Assembly (NCBI GenBank): GCA_015146655.1
Contig: VKHL01000016.1
Span: 134,752-198,751, forward strand
Length of the DNA: 64,000 nucleotides
Source of the DNA: Ochromonas danica
Lineage: Eukaryota > Sar > Chrysophyceae > Chromulinales > Chromulinaceae
Direction: 5' to 3'
In this document: positions 44,837 to 56,805 of the stretch, one piece after another
How the letters are laid out: each line of letters begins with the position of its first letter
Position numbering within the stretch: position 1 is the stretch's first letter
Made by a program: the position numbers and the translations under genes
Notes under the pieces: model-generated
Told to the model about the DNA's origin: nothing
Seen by the model: the letters and a program-made list of their open reading frames with translations, nothing else
The model's database searches: none

Positions 44837-44843
44837 CTTCACC

Positions 44844-45110
44844 TACACAATCCCAGAAAAGCGCGTTTCTTTTTCCGAAAAGCTGCCTTCTTAGTGAATT
44901 ACACAATCCCAGAAAAGCGCGTTTCTTTTTCCGAAAAGCTGCCTTCTTAGTGAATTACACAATCCCAGAAAAGCGCGTTTCTTTTTCCGAAAAGCTGCCT
45001 TCTTAGTGAATTACACAATCCCAGAAAAGCGCGTTTCTTTTTCCGAAAAGCTGCCTTCTTAGTGAATTACACAATCCCAGAAAAGCGCGTTTTTTATTCA
45101 GAAAAGCTAC
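44844..45110. repeat. 56-bp tandem repeat, five copies, in a divergent promoter
   Basis: Copies begin at 44844, 44900, 44956, 45012 and 45068 (TACACAATCCCAGAAAAGCG). The first four look identical; the fifth changes after GCGCGTTT. Each unit contains AAAAGCGCGTTTC and TTTTTCCGAAAAGC. The array sits just beside the start codons of the NTF2-like gene, between it and CBP/p300. Confidence 0.95.
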
Positions 45111-45429
45111 TTATAGATGTGCTGCCAGAGACAGTCCGCCAGAATCAAAATCAGAATCAAAATCCACAGTGTGTGTGACCGCACCGTGACACGCCACAGA
45201 GCCAAAGCACAGACACAGACACAGACAGAGAGCAGCCCGCCAAGCCTGCAGAGTGAGTGAGCACGAGCATCGCCTCAGAGGACCAGTACGGACTGATTGA
45301 TTTGAAATTGTTTTCTATCTCCTCCTACTATTGGTCATTCTTTTCTCTCTTCAAGATACATTAAAATATCGAAAATAATTCTATTTATTAGGCTGTTTGT
45401 TTGAAAAAATAAATTATCCGTGGAATTTA

Positions 45430-48400
45430 ATGAGTTCGGCTCCAAACACCAGCGGACTCACAAATTCTGACAGCTCTGGTGCGAATATTGATTATCGAGC
45501 CACTTCAACAGATATGTCCGCTCAAAAGCAAACATCCATGAATGAAAAGCATATTGGAGGGTACTCCAATGTGGTTTCTGATGAAATGACGAATTCTTCT
45601 GCATTTACCTCTCAAGGTAGGTTTACAGTTAGAAACGGATGAGCCAAACACATGCACACGTGGTCTTTTCTCGATTCTACCTCCGTGTATATGCTATCTG
45701 TGTTATTAGAAGTTTGTTTGTTAGTGTAAACTTCTTCTTACGGCATGTTTACTCAACTTTCATTTGTAGGTCAACCTATGGGAGGGTCTGACGCCCAGCA
45801 ATCGGTCAATATTAGTTCTGGTAAGTGTTGACGTGCCTACGCACGCAACATTTCTCTCTAATGCTTTTCGAACAGGAAATAATATGAGGATGGATGGTGT
45901 TGAAGGGTCTAACGGTGGCGACCTGATGCAAGGTGGCATGCTGCGCAATCAAATGAACCCCAATGCTGGCTTAGGAGGCTATCAGATGTCTTACCAAGGT
46001 GAGGATGCTTCATTTTTCTAAATCAAGTGAAAGTGTGTTATTGATGCTGCTTTTATGTACGATTCTTAGCTGTGCCATTGCAAGGTCTCAGCTCTGGCAT
46101 GAATGGCGGAATGAGCATCACCTCTCAAGGGCCTCTGCTCTCCAGTGGCAATTATAACAATATGAAACACATGAATCCTCATTCTCTCACATCTACTGAC
46201 TCTTTTATGCCGATACAACCGCAGGGAATGATGCAATACATGCCATCTGGAGGCCAAGCTATGGGTGTGACGGGTCTTCCGACTGGAGCTGCTCAGTCCA
46301 TGCAGCACGGACAAATACAACAAGGACATGGTTCTATTTCACATAATAATGCAATGATGGGTAGACAGAATATTATGCCAGGCCATTCATCTCAGGGGCA
46401 CATGCCCATGGGTGGCATGGGACAAGATGTTCACGGTGGCATGCAAGGAATGCAAGGAGGTATGACACAGCAAAATATGGCCCAAGGAGGTATGAGTGGC
46501 ATGGGACAGGATATGTCCCAACAGCAATACATGCAAATGGGACAACGTGGCGTTTCAATGCCAATGCATCAAATGAATGCCCAGCAGATGGCACCCCATA
46601 TGGTACAAAATCAACCAAATGGTATGAATATGCATTACAACATGGGGCAACCTCCTAATCAGGGTCAATATATTGGGCAGCCTGGCATGTCTGTCCACCC
46701 ACAGCAACAACCGCCACAGCCTCAAACTGCCCAGTCTGTAGGAATGATGAGCTCCGGTAATCATGGTCACCAATCCACAATATCTGGCCGACAGTTGGTT
46801 CCGAAGCCTTGGCACAGTGCGGAGTTGCATGCGAGTGCCAAAGATAATATGGTAGAAGAAATTGTGAAGCTACTCAAGTCGCGTCGCCCCAATGCCACTG
46901 AAGATTGGCACGGAAAGCTGCCTCAAATGGCAAAACGCTTGGAAGAGGCTCTTTATCATGACGCCAGCTCTTTTGAAGAATATAATGACAACAATACTCT
47001 GAAACAGAGGCTTCAACAGCTGGCCATGTCGATGGGCACCAAAAACCCTGCAAAACCTGCCGCAGCTCCCGCACAGCCGGCCCCGCAAAACCTTCAACAA
47101 CACCCGGGAGCTCCAATGAATAATATGCAACAAATCCGATCACAAGGAATCCAACAACCTTTACAGGGGCAAGGCCAACCTCCTCATATGCAAATACAAT
47201 ATGGGCAACAGGCACCTCCTCAGCACATGCAGCCACCACATATGCAGTCTCATATGCAACCTCATGCATTAGGGCATCAACAGGTGATGAACCAACCCAT
47301 GAATTCAAACCAACAATATCAACAGCAACAATATGGTCGACCCACAGGACCTGGGCAGTATGCAATGCAGCCAGGGATGAATATGCCCAACGGAGGATAC
47401 CACAACAATAACATGGCATATCCTCAACACAACATGTCGATGCAGCAAGGTCAAGCCATGATGCAATATCCCATGCAGAATGGTGAACAACCTGGAAACG
47501 ATTATTTGCGCACCTACAATAATGGACAGCCTCATATGATGGTGGGATCCAATGGACAACAACCTACAGGACAGCAAATGATGCCGGGGTCAGGCTATAT
47601 GGGCGAGGATGGCAGTATGCAGCAGTATGGTATGATGAAGCGCGTTGTACCGAACAATGCCGCCCAAGGTAATATGCCTGTCCCTCCAGGCCATGCCATG
47701 CCTGGAAACGCACCACAAGCGGTAATGCCACCTGGACAAATGGCTATGATGCCTCAACATGTCGCTCCGCCACCTCAGGGAATGAATGCGACGGGAATGC
47801 CACCTCAAGGTATGCAACCTCCTTCTATTCCTATGGGGCAGCCTATGAACGGAGGGCAATCAATGCCGGCTGCTAATGCCGATGAGCACCGTAAGCAGGT
47901 CCTTAAACAACAACAACAGCGTTTGTTGTTGCTAAGACATGCTTCTAAATGTCCTCATGAAGACAGTAAATGTCCTGTCACTCCACATTGCTGGAGTATG
48001 AAGCAGTTATGGAAGCATATAATGAGTTGCAAAGATCAAGACTGCAAAGTTGCTCATTGCGTTTCTTCTCGCTACGTGTTGTCGCATTATTCGAAATGTA
48101 AGGAGGGGTCGTGCCCCGTGTGTCAGCCAGTACGCGAAGCTATCAAGAGAAATTATGAGCGTAGTAAAGACGTTGTTAATACTGCTCGAAATCAGAACAG
48201 TCTGGTTCCTCAACGCCCCCCTGAAGGTGCTGTTGAGATGAATGGTCAATTTCAAACGAACAATCAAAATGTCTCTGGTCAGGTGCATCACTTGCCCGAC
48301 AAACAGGCCCCGCCTGCAAAGAAGGCAAGGAAAGACAGCGGGAAGAAATCTGAGCCGCCTCCTCCCGTGGCTCCTCAGCAGCCTACTACTCTTGTCATTC

Positions 48401-51400
48401 CAGTGCGTGAAAAACAAAAAGTAATCTATCCTGTCGATCCTATTTCTAGTGCTATATACAGCTTCACCAATGAGCAAATTCAGGCACATTTCAGAACTAT
48501 CCATGAAGGATTGAAGCTCACTGTTGCGAAAGTTCGCGAAGTCTGCAAACCAGTGATTGAAGAATTGTATAAAATTCCTCATGCACATGGTGTGTTTGGT
48601 GCTCCAGTTGATCCTGTAGCTTTAGGTTTGCCTGATTATTTGGAGATTGTGAAAGTGCCTATGGATCTTGGAACAATCATGAAACGTTTGGACCAAGGAT
48701 CCTATCGTGACTTCCACAATTTTATTAATGATGTTCATCTTACTTTTGACAATGCCATGCTATACAATCCTAAGAACAGTGATGTGTATGCTTTGGCAAA
48801 GAACTTGAAGAAGGAGTTTGATAGCAAAATCAAGAGTAAGATATCTGAATTTGAGCGAGGAATTGAAGAGCGTCGAAAATTTCCCGATTACTGTGGTATA
48901 TGTGGAGAAATGTCCTTGCAATACGAGCCACCTAACTATTACTGTAATGGTACTTGTGGACAGCGTATTCGACGCAATGCAGTATTTTACTCTAACCCTA
49001 CAAATAACTATCATTGGTGTGGTTCTTGTTACAACAATATTCGTGAAGGAGAGACGATGCGTTTCCCTGATTCCGTCTTCACCAAAGCTGACTTGCAGAA
49101 GAAGAAACATACTGATGATCACGACGAAGCTTGGGTTTTATGCGAAGTTTGCCAACGCTGGGTGCATCAAATTTGTTCATTATTCAATGCTCGTCGCAAC
49201 GTTGGCGATGAGGTTTCCTTTGTTTGCCCACGCTGCCTACAACAAGAGCGACGCACTCATCCTGATCAAATAATCGTTGCTCCTACAGCTAAGAAAATGA
49301 AAGCAGTCGATCTTCCCGTTACTACTCTCAGTGATTTCATTGAAAAGCGAATTCTCAAGCGCTTGCAGATGGCCTACGAAGAAATGGCAGAGAAGTTGAA
49401 TGTATCCACCGATGCTGTCGAGAAATGCCCTACCCTCACGTTGCGACAAGTTTCTTGTTTAGACAAGATCCAGCAGGTTCGAGAAGGTGTCTACAATCGA
49501 TACAAGGATAAAAACTATCCTGCAGACTTCCCTTGCCGTACAAAGTGTTTGATTCTTTTCCAGAATATAGATGGTCAAGATGTGTTATTGTTTGGTATGT
49601 ATGTTTATGAATATGGCCATAAATGCCCTCAGCCAAATCAACGTCGAGTGTATATCTCTTATTTGGACTCAGTGCATTATTTGCGCCCGAAGCAATATCG
49701 TACTCTAGTCTATCATGAGATTCTCATCTCGTACTTGGATTATGTGAAAGCTAGAGGCTTCCACACGGCCCATATTTGGGCTTGTCCTCCGCAAAAAGGT
49801 GATGATTATATTCTTTATGTTCACCCTGCCGATCAGAAAACCCCACGACCGCAAATTCTTCGTCTTTGGTACGATGAAATGCTAAAGCGTTGCATGGAGC
49901 GTGGTATTGTTGTGGAAGTTACGGATCTTCACTCGGAATTCCTTACCGACTCTTCAAACGATGCTACCGTACTACCTTATTTTGAAGGTGATTATTGGGT
50001 CAATGAGGCAGAAGTCATCATTAAAAATCTAAATGAAGGGAAGCACATGGGAGAGGACCACATTGATGACAATGCTGGGGTTAAATCTAAGCGCAAGATG
50101 AAGTCAAAGAAGGCCACGCGTGATCAAAGCAAAGCTTTGACCGCCGTGGGACGTGATCCTGTCATGGCCAAGCTGGCGAGTATAATTGAGCCAATGAAAG
50201 ACACATTTTTTGTAGCGAGATTGCATCCAAAGGAGTATGCTGATCGTTGCGCTGCTCAAAGAATGAAAGAATTGGCCGCGGAGAGAGGTGAAGAGAGCGA
50301 GGAAAAGAAATCAGAGAAAGCCTTGCAAGAGGAGGCATTGCTCGGTCAAGATGTGGTGTCAAATATGCCAGATATTAAAGCAGAGGAAGAGAAACAACAA
50401 GCGCAAGCGCAGGTTCAATCGAGCAGTGCTGGTGAAGCATCTGCTGCTGAAACTGGCAGCGAGGCTGCAGGAACAACAGCGACTGCTCCGGAGGAAGAGG
50501 ATGGCGACGACTTCAGTCGTGCTGCAGCGGCAATTAACAACAATACTATTGTTGCCCCTGCCGAAGATGACAACAATAGCATGGCTTCAAATGGTGATAT
50601 GGAAGTTGGCCAGACAGCCACAGACGAAGTCTCCCAAACAGGTGAAGCGGCTGGTGAGAGTGCTCCAGTTATAGTTGTTCCCAGTGAGGCTCCTATGGAT
50701 ACTAGTGGTACTGAAGATGACAATGATCGTCGTGTGCATACACCTCGTGAACCTCACAAGTCTATTGAAGCTGCTGAAGCCCTTGAACAGACTGCACCGG
50801 ACAATTCAATGGCTGAGAGCAAAGAATCGGAAGCTGTAATGGAGGTTTCTGATGCTACCTCTGAACCCGCCACAGTGCCTGCCGCTGATGCGAGCAGTTC
50901 CTCGAATGCTGTGGTGAGTGTAGCTGCTCCAACTGCAGCTCCTGCTTCTGGCCATGCTCCTGTTTTTGTCTCCAAAGCGATTATTCCTTGTGGAGAAGGT
51001 CTTCCTTCTTGTCTCACTGACGATACTGAGGATGTGGATGATATTCAAGAATGTGAACATTTGGATACTCGTCAATCTTTCTTAAATCTTTGTCAAGGAA
51101 ATCATTACCAGTTCGATCAGTTGCGTCGCGCAAAGCACTCTTCTATGATGGTTTTGTATCACTTGCACAATCCTGATGCTCCCAAGTTTTTACCAACTTG
51201 TACATCTTGCCAGACTGAAATTATTTCTGGATTGCGATTCCATTGCGATCGTTGTGAAATTGACTTCTGTCAGAAATGTGTGTCTCTGCATGGCCCCACT
51301 ATCCACCAACACAGTTTGCGCTCTATCGCAGCCAGTAGCAATGTTGTTCAACAACTCACAGAGGAGCAACGTCGTGAACGCCAGAGAAGTGTGCAGCTTC

Positions 51401-51870
51401 ATATGCAGCTGCTTAACCATGCCTCTATTTGTGTTAAGTGCGACTCTAAGAACTGCGCACGTATGAAGGTAAGACATCGCATGTTTCTTGTTGTTTGCGG
51501 TTTACGAGTTAAAACACTGACACTATTGGCTTTTTTTAGGAATTTATGCAACACGAAGCCGCTTGTACAATTAAGGCGAAAGGTGGCTGCCGCTTGTGTG
51601 CGCGTGTATCGAACTTGTTGAGTATCCATGCTAGACAGTGCCGTGTAGAGAATTGCAGAGTGCCGCATTGCTTGGCTCTGCGTGAGCAATTCAGGTTTGT
51701 TCACGCATTTCTGTGTTCGTTGATGTTGACCTTATCTGACCTGACGATGTCTTGTTCACAGACAACTTGCTCTGCGTCAGCAGCAGATGGACGATCGTCG
51801 TCGTAAGCAGATGAATATCGAGTACGGACGAGGTGGCGCTACCGCTGCAGCTGCAGACAATGATGACTGA
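45430..51870 (+). CDS. CBP/p300-type histone acetyltransferase
   Basis: Six exons: 45430-45616, 45770-45820, 45876-45998, 46070-51468, 51540-51694 and 51762-51870; 2007 aa. Domains in order: a Met/Gln/Gly-rich activation-type region; KIX-like, near residues 360-430 ([20 protein letters not shown]); TAZ1, about 725-800 ([18 protein letters not shown]); bromodomain, about 940-1035 ([18 protein letters not shown]); RING/PHD, about 1060-1180 ([22 protein letters not shown]); KAT11 acetyltransferase, about 1200-1450 ([19 protein letters not shown]); an acidic Ala/Glu-rich linker; ZZ finger, about 1820-1870 ([12 protein letters not shown]); and TAZ2 across the last introns. It acetylates histones as a coactivator. 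Having KIX and a bromodomain, it is closer to animal CBP than to plant HAC. Confidence 0.97.
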
Positions 51871-52245
51871 TTAGAGTGAATGCAATATCTCGTCGGCCTG
51901 GTTGTTGTTAGAATGTTAGTTGGAAGGCTGTGGCATTATCCTCAGCACTTTCGAGTCCTACGCCATCAGTAGGTTTATGTGAATGTTCTGTATAAAGTCC
52001 ATTCGACCCCATCCTTTGCTGTTCTCTTATTCTCTCGATAAGAGGATAAACCCAGAGAACACGAGGTAATGGAGAGAAGTGGTGGTAAAAACAAAAATAT
52101 AAATAGCTTGTTCCATTCCTTAGTCTAAATGATGAAGTTTTCAGAACGAAGAAGTAGTAGTGTTAGTAGTAGTGTTGGTAGTAGTATTTACAAATCATTG
52201 CAATAGGAAGATGGTACAGTACAGTACAGTACAGTACATTAGCTA
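51871..52245. other. Convergent intergenic region with GTACA repeat
   Basis: 3' flanks of CBP/p300 and the kelch gene. A GTACA microsatellite lies at 52214-52238. No coding sequence seen. Confidence 0.6.
52214..52238. repeat. GTACA pentanucleotide microsatellite
   Basis: Five perfect GTACA units just beyond the kelch stop codon. Confidence 0.95.
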
Positions 52246-53607
52246 TTAAGTGGTAGCAGTAGCAGTAGCAGGAGGAGCAGTTGTGGTGGTGGCAGTGGTA
52301 GCGGCGGAGTCCAGAGAGATTGTCACGAACTCAGAACAAGCTTGCCGCCCATCAAATCCACCAAAGAGATGAACCACATTGGTCCCAGCTCGAGAAGCAC
52401 TATGATTGTACAAATGACGCACTTGTTTGTGAGTGAGTCTGCGGGGAAGGTACCAGGTCATGGAGGTCGAGTCGAAGACATGCAGACTGTGAGCAGTGCT
52501 GTCATCGATGAGCTCTCGCGACTGACAACCTGCTCTCCCCCATCCTCCAAAAACTAAAATCTTCCCTTGTGCTAGTAGAGTTGCAGTATGTCCATAGCGC
52601 CCTGTGGGTGGCTTGCCGGAGACACGAGGTCGACTCCAAAGCATGCGCTCAGTGTGCAGCTCGCGTAGATCGTCAAGATAGGTTGGCACACCCGTCTCAG
52701 AGTTAATGGAGCACCCACCATAGATGAGTAATCTCCCATCTAAAGTGAGGGTTAGACTGTGTCCATAGCGCGGAGAGGGACCGAATCCTGCAGTGCGAGG
52801 AGTCATCCAGACGAAGGAGTCCGTGTTGAAGATCCAGAGATCACCAAACACTTCCTCACCATCCCATCCGCCATGAATGACAATCTTCCGCCCAACAACC
52901 TCTGAGGCATGGTAAAACCTGCTCACATGGACATTAAGAGAGACTGTAAGTGTGTGTGTGTGGGGGTAGCCCTACCTGGCAGGCGGTGCATTGGAGATGC
53001 TGTTCACTGGCACCCACACCCAGTCCACGAGGTCCAAGAAATACACATCCTTATACACGGTATCCTTGGGACCCTTACCCCCGAAGATGAACATTCTCGA
53101 CCCGATGAGGTGCGCGCTGTGGCCATAGCGAGGGCCAGGCAGTTCTCCGCCACAAGTTACCCTCTGCCAGACCATCTTCTGGGTATCTAGCACCCAGGTC
53201 TCATTCAAATAGATGAACTGATCATCACCTTGGAAGAAATGGCCACCAAAGATGATGAGCTTGTTGTCAGCCTGACAGACAGAGAAGTCGTTAACTTAAG
53301 AGGAGAATGTGTGGGGAGGGAAAGAGAGAGGGAGACTCACGAAGACAGACGAGCTTCCACCTCTATTCAATCACAAATACCATGAGAACAACAGCAGGTA
53401 CCACAGCAGTAGGAGCAGGAGGAGGAGGAGGAGGAGGAGTGCTCACCTGCCTACAGGGGTCTTGCTCTGCACGATGGGGCGGTGGTAGGCGTAGACGAGT
53501 CCCCCCGACGTTGAGACATGAGAAGTGCCTGAGAGAGAGTTCGTTGTAGTCCCAGCGCCTTCCAGATGGCCAGCCTCCTCCTTCTTTGTCGTTACTGGAT
53601 CATTCAT
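52246..53607 (-). CDS. Kelch-repeat protein
   Basis: Four exons: 53607-53447, 53362-53341 (22 nt), 53271-52976 and 52918-52246; 383 aa. The microexon is needed to keep phase and restores the expected kelch start, R-G-G-S-S before FADNKLIIFGG. At least five repeats follow, each with a GG doublet and an RYGHS block: LIIFGGHFF, GPRYGHSAHL/MFIFGGKG, KIVIHGGWDG, SPRYGHSLTL/LLIYGGCS, TGRYGHTATL/ILVFGGWG and VVHLFGGFDG. They should form a beta-propeller used for protein binding. No BTB, F-box or other partner domain is present, so the role is unknown. Confidence 0.9.
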
Positions 53608-53774
53608 TTCAATTCGATTGTTTTCAGTCGCTCCTCCTGTGAAAGAAACTGAAACGATCGATTATTACACTGCGCGCGAGACCTCTTCATTTCCAGAACA
53701 GAACGCTGAAGAAGAAGAAGAAGGAGTCTTCAGTGACAAAAACTGAAAAGAGATTGTGAAAAGATACTATCAGC

Positions 53775-54353
53775 ATGTCTTGGTCATCAGGCAGAGAGAA
53801 GGCTGAGCCTGCAGTCGATGCCGCCAAAGCCGCTGAGCGAGTCAAACAAGTCAACGCCGTCTTGAAGAAAATCGCTGATGATGAGGTCTTCCAGGAAGAT
53901 CTAAAACTTCCGAACGTACAAAAGGCTCTTCGCCATTGGACAAATCAAAATCGATTACCTCCCGAGGAAGCCTTAGCTTTGCAGGATGATCGAGATGTTG
54001 TTTATGTGTTGCAGAAGTTCCAAATGCTTCAAGCCGTTTGTCGCGAAGCACTCTTGCCTGTTCCTCTGGATGCGGTCTTATCAGGCACGCAGAGCTTACC
54101 TCTTCCTGCGACTAATCCGAGCGAAGGCGATGCAAAGCCAGCTACATCAGCCAAAGCTAGCAAGCCTGCTGCTGTTGCTGCTGCCAAGGAGGCTGTTGCA
54201 ACGCCCAAGAAACCCTCCCAGACTGTCGTTCAGGCGGAAGAAGAAGAAGAATACAAGATGCCTGAGAGCACTAAAAACAGCATCTACATCTCTGCCGTGC
54301 TCATTGTCATCATGGCTATTGTCGCATACATCATCCGACACTCCTCCTCATAA
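53775..54353 (+). CDS. Tail-anchored membrane protein, unknown function
   Basis: Single exon, 192 aa. Residues 15-100 are helical and charged (VLKKIADDEVFQEDLKLP, ALRHWTNQNRLPPEEALAL). An Ala/Lys/Pro-rich linker follows, and one hydrophobic segment (IYISAVLIVIMAIVAYII) ends four residues before the stop (RHSSS), the classic tail-anchor layout with the N-terminus in the cytosol. It could sit in the ER or the outer membrane of an organelle. I recognise no family. It lies between kelch (divergent, 167 bp) and LZTFL1 (convergent, 92 bp). Confidence 0.8.
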   Translation: MSWSSGREKAEPAVDAAKAAERVKQVNAVLKKIADDEVFQEDLKLPNVQKALRHWTNQNRLPPEEALALQDDRDVVYVLQKFQMLQAVCREALLPVPLDAVLSGTQSLPLPATNPSEGDAKPATSAKASKPAAVAAAKEAVATPKKPSQTVVQAEEEEEYKMPESTKNSIYISAVLIVIMAIVAYIIRHSSS

Positions 54354-54445
54354 CAATGCTCTCATTCAACTTTCTTTCCATGTACTTCCTATAGCCATTT
54401 TGGCGGTTTACATTTTGCACACAAAGACTACTCCAAGCAAAAGGT

Positions 54446-55262
54446 TTAATAGGTGACATCGTCGTCATCTTCCTTGACTGCCTCGGGCTCGTATAGCTGC
54501 AATCTCTTCCGCAAGTCTCTAATCTTGGCGCTTTGTGCTTGCATCATGCGACGCATCTGTTGGAATTGCGTCGTATCTGCAACACGCTTGGCATTCTGTT
54601 CTTTGGCTTCTTCCAAGGCGCGCTCGAGGTCATTGGCGTGCTGAGACTCGGCGGCTGATTTGCTCTCAGCGGCCGCATAAGAACTATCCAAACTGCGCAG
54701 ACGCTGCTTCAATGCATTCACTTCATTCTGAAGGCGCTGATTTGTTTCCTCGAGGCGGTTTGTCTCATCACGCATGGCTTTAGCCTCGTCTTTGAAAGAA
54801 GTCAATCCAGCGCGGCGAGCATTTCGTGGCACGATATCCAAGTTCATCTTGTCCACCGCGTCGACGAGGGCCTGGTCTTCCAACTGCGTGGTCTCCAAGG
54901 CAAGCTCCACACCTTTAACTTGAGCGCTTTCAAGCACTTGGTTGAGAGCCAATGCTCCCATGGAGATGACTGTTCCCAGGTCTCCACTGAGGTTGTTCTA
55001 TTCACACAAAGAGCTTCGATTAGCACTTAGCAAAGAGATGGGAGGACCTACATACCCGAATAGCAGAGAACAAAAAATCAGTGAACTCTTCCATGTCATC
55101 GCGACTGTACATGTCCTCATTTAATTTCTCCGTCTTGATCTCTGAGATTTCCAACTGCAGAGCACGAAGAATGCTCTCTTTCTTTTGTCGAAAGAATCTC
55201 AAATACTTGCGGATCTGTTCATGGTTCTCAGCGCTGAGAGAGTTGAAAGGATCTGCAGACAT
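54446..55262 (-). CDS. LZTFL1: LZTFL1-like coiled-coil protein (BBSome regulator)
   Basis: Two exons, 55262-55056 and 54997-54446; 252 aa against 299 in human. The N-terminal helical part resembles LZTFL1 (ENHEQIRKYLRFFRQKK; human has a similar NYMRFARSK). The middle is a long coiled coil (RLEETNQRLQNEVNALKQRL). The C-terminus has the diagnostic block KIRDLRKRLQLYEPE followed by acids, nearly the same as human. LZTFL1 binds the BBSome and controls its entry into cilia, so this gene supports a flagellated organism. It is divergent from V-ATPase d, 286 bp apart. Confidence 0.87.
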
Positions 55263-55355
55263 GGCGATGGTGCGACAATGACGACGACGATGATGATGAT
55301 GATGATGATGATGTGAGGAGGATTCACTCCACAAGAGGACGAAGAAGGACGAAAA

Positions 55356-55427
55356 CAGAGCCAGAGCCAGAAGCCCAGACAGCCAGATAGATAGCCAGAG
55401 CCAGAAGAACAGATAGCCAGAGCCAAA
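55356..55427. promoter_or_regulatory. Tandem AGCCAGA repeats in the LZTFL1-V-ATPase d bidirectional promoter
   Basis: CAGAGCCAGAGCCAGAAG and AGCCAGATAGATAGCCAGAG units fill this stretch between the two divergent start codons. The units match those between RWDD1 and DUS3. Regulatory role inferred. Confidence 0.6.
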
Positions 55428-55548
55428 GGAAAAACGCGTTGTTTGGGCCCAGGCTGGGCTTCTGTGCTGGGCTGGTCTGTCTGTCCTCATCATCTCGTCG
55501 ACCGCCAAGTCCTTCTCTCTCTCTCACTCTTTGCATCTCTTCTCCACC

Positions 55549-56805
55549 ATGCCTGCGGATCCGAGCTTAGGTGGACTTTGCACCTTTAACATTCATCATG
55601 GCTTCGTCGAGGCGGTCATTCGTGGCTTTCGCTCTGGTTTCCTAGATGACGAATCCTACCACCATCTGACCCAGTGCGACAATCTCGAGGCAAGCCTTCT
55701 CCACTCGATTTAATTCTCTTCACCCTCTCCTCTGACTATTGCTCGTCTTGATCATCAGGATGTCAAGCTCAATTTACAAGAGACGGACTACGGGACCATG
55801 GTGGCCAATGACGCCACCATCTCACCGCCTCTGCTCGAGGCACGCGCTCTCAACAAGCTGGTCACTGAGTTCTTCTATCTCCGAGCACAGTCTGTTGAGC
55901 CTTTGTCCACCTTCTTGGACTACATCACCTATGAGTACATGATCGAGAACGTGATGCTCTTGCTGCGCGGCACTTTGAGTGGGCGCAATGTCAACGATCT
56001 CATCGCTCAATGCCATCCTCTGGGCATGTTCAAAGAGTCAACCATGCGTAACATCCCATCCTTTGAAGCATCTCCTCGTGGATATGCCGAGCTCTATGAG
56101 ACTGTCTTGGTGGATACCCCCGTGGGCATCTACTTTCAACGCTACTTGGATCAGACTGCCGCAAAGGTGACTGCTGCCTCTGAAGTGCGCAATATCCTCG
56201 AAGAAGTGCAGATTGAGATTCTTAAGAACAATCTCTTGAAGCTCTACTTGGAAGACTTCTATACCTTCTGTGAGAAATGCGGAGGTGAAACCTTTGATAT
56301 TATGGGTCCTTTGTTACGCGCACGTGCTGATCGCAATGCGATCAATATCACTTTGAACTCCTTTGGAACTCCTTTGAACGATGCCACTATGCGAGACACT
56401 GTGCGCAGAGCTCTTTATCCCAGCATTGGAGATCTCTACCCGGAAGGCACAGAGTTATTGGCCAAGGTTGACGAGGATGCCAAGCTGGTGCAGGCTCTCT
56501 CTTTCTATCCACTTTACCGTAGCATCTTCGAGCGCTTTATGAATGCTTCTCCAGAGGAGTTCAGTGTAGATGATGAGTTCTACAAGCATGAGGTGAAGCT
56601 GTACGAGCTAGCCTTCGAGTCGCAGATGCATTTCGGCGTCTTCTATGCTTACGTCAAGCTCAAGGAGCAGGAGATCCGCAACTTGGTCTGGATTGCTGAG
56701 TGCATTCTACAGCGTCGCAAAGATCAAATTAACAAGTACGTGCCCATCTTCTCTAAGCAAGCAGCTGCTGCGGGAGCTGCGGCAGCAAGCAAGGCTGGCC
56801 ACTAA
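55549..56805 (+). CDS. V-type proton ATPase subunit d
   Basis: Two exons, 55549-55689 and 55759-56805; 395 aa against about 350 in animals and yeast, the excess lying at both ends and near DQTAAKVTAASEVRNI. The single intron is of the GC-AG type (GAG|GCAAGC ... CATCAG). Family blocks are ETDYGTMVAND, EPLSTFLDYITYEYMIENV, CHPLGMF, ILVDTP-like VLVDTPVG, INSFGT-like LNSFGTPL, LYPEG, and the ending FHFGVFYAYVKLKEQE (here MHFGVFYAY) with RNLVWIAECI. Subunit d joins the membrane rotor to the central stalk of the V-ATPase in vacuolar and endosomal membranes. Confidence 0.96.

Noticed and set aside
46066-51704. Minus-strand frames of up to 193 codons across CBP/p300
   Set aside because: Antisense shadows of the Gln/Met-rich coding sequence with no similarity to known proteins.
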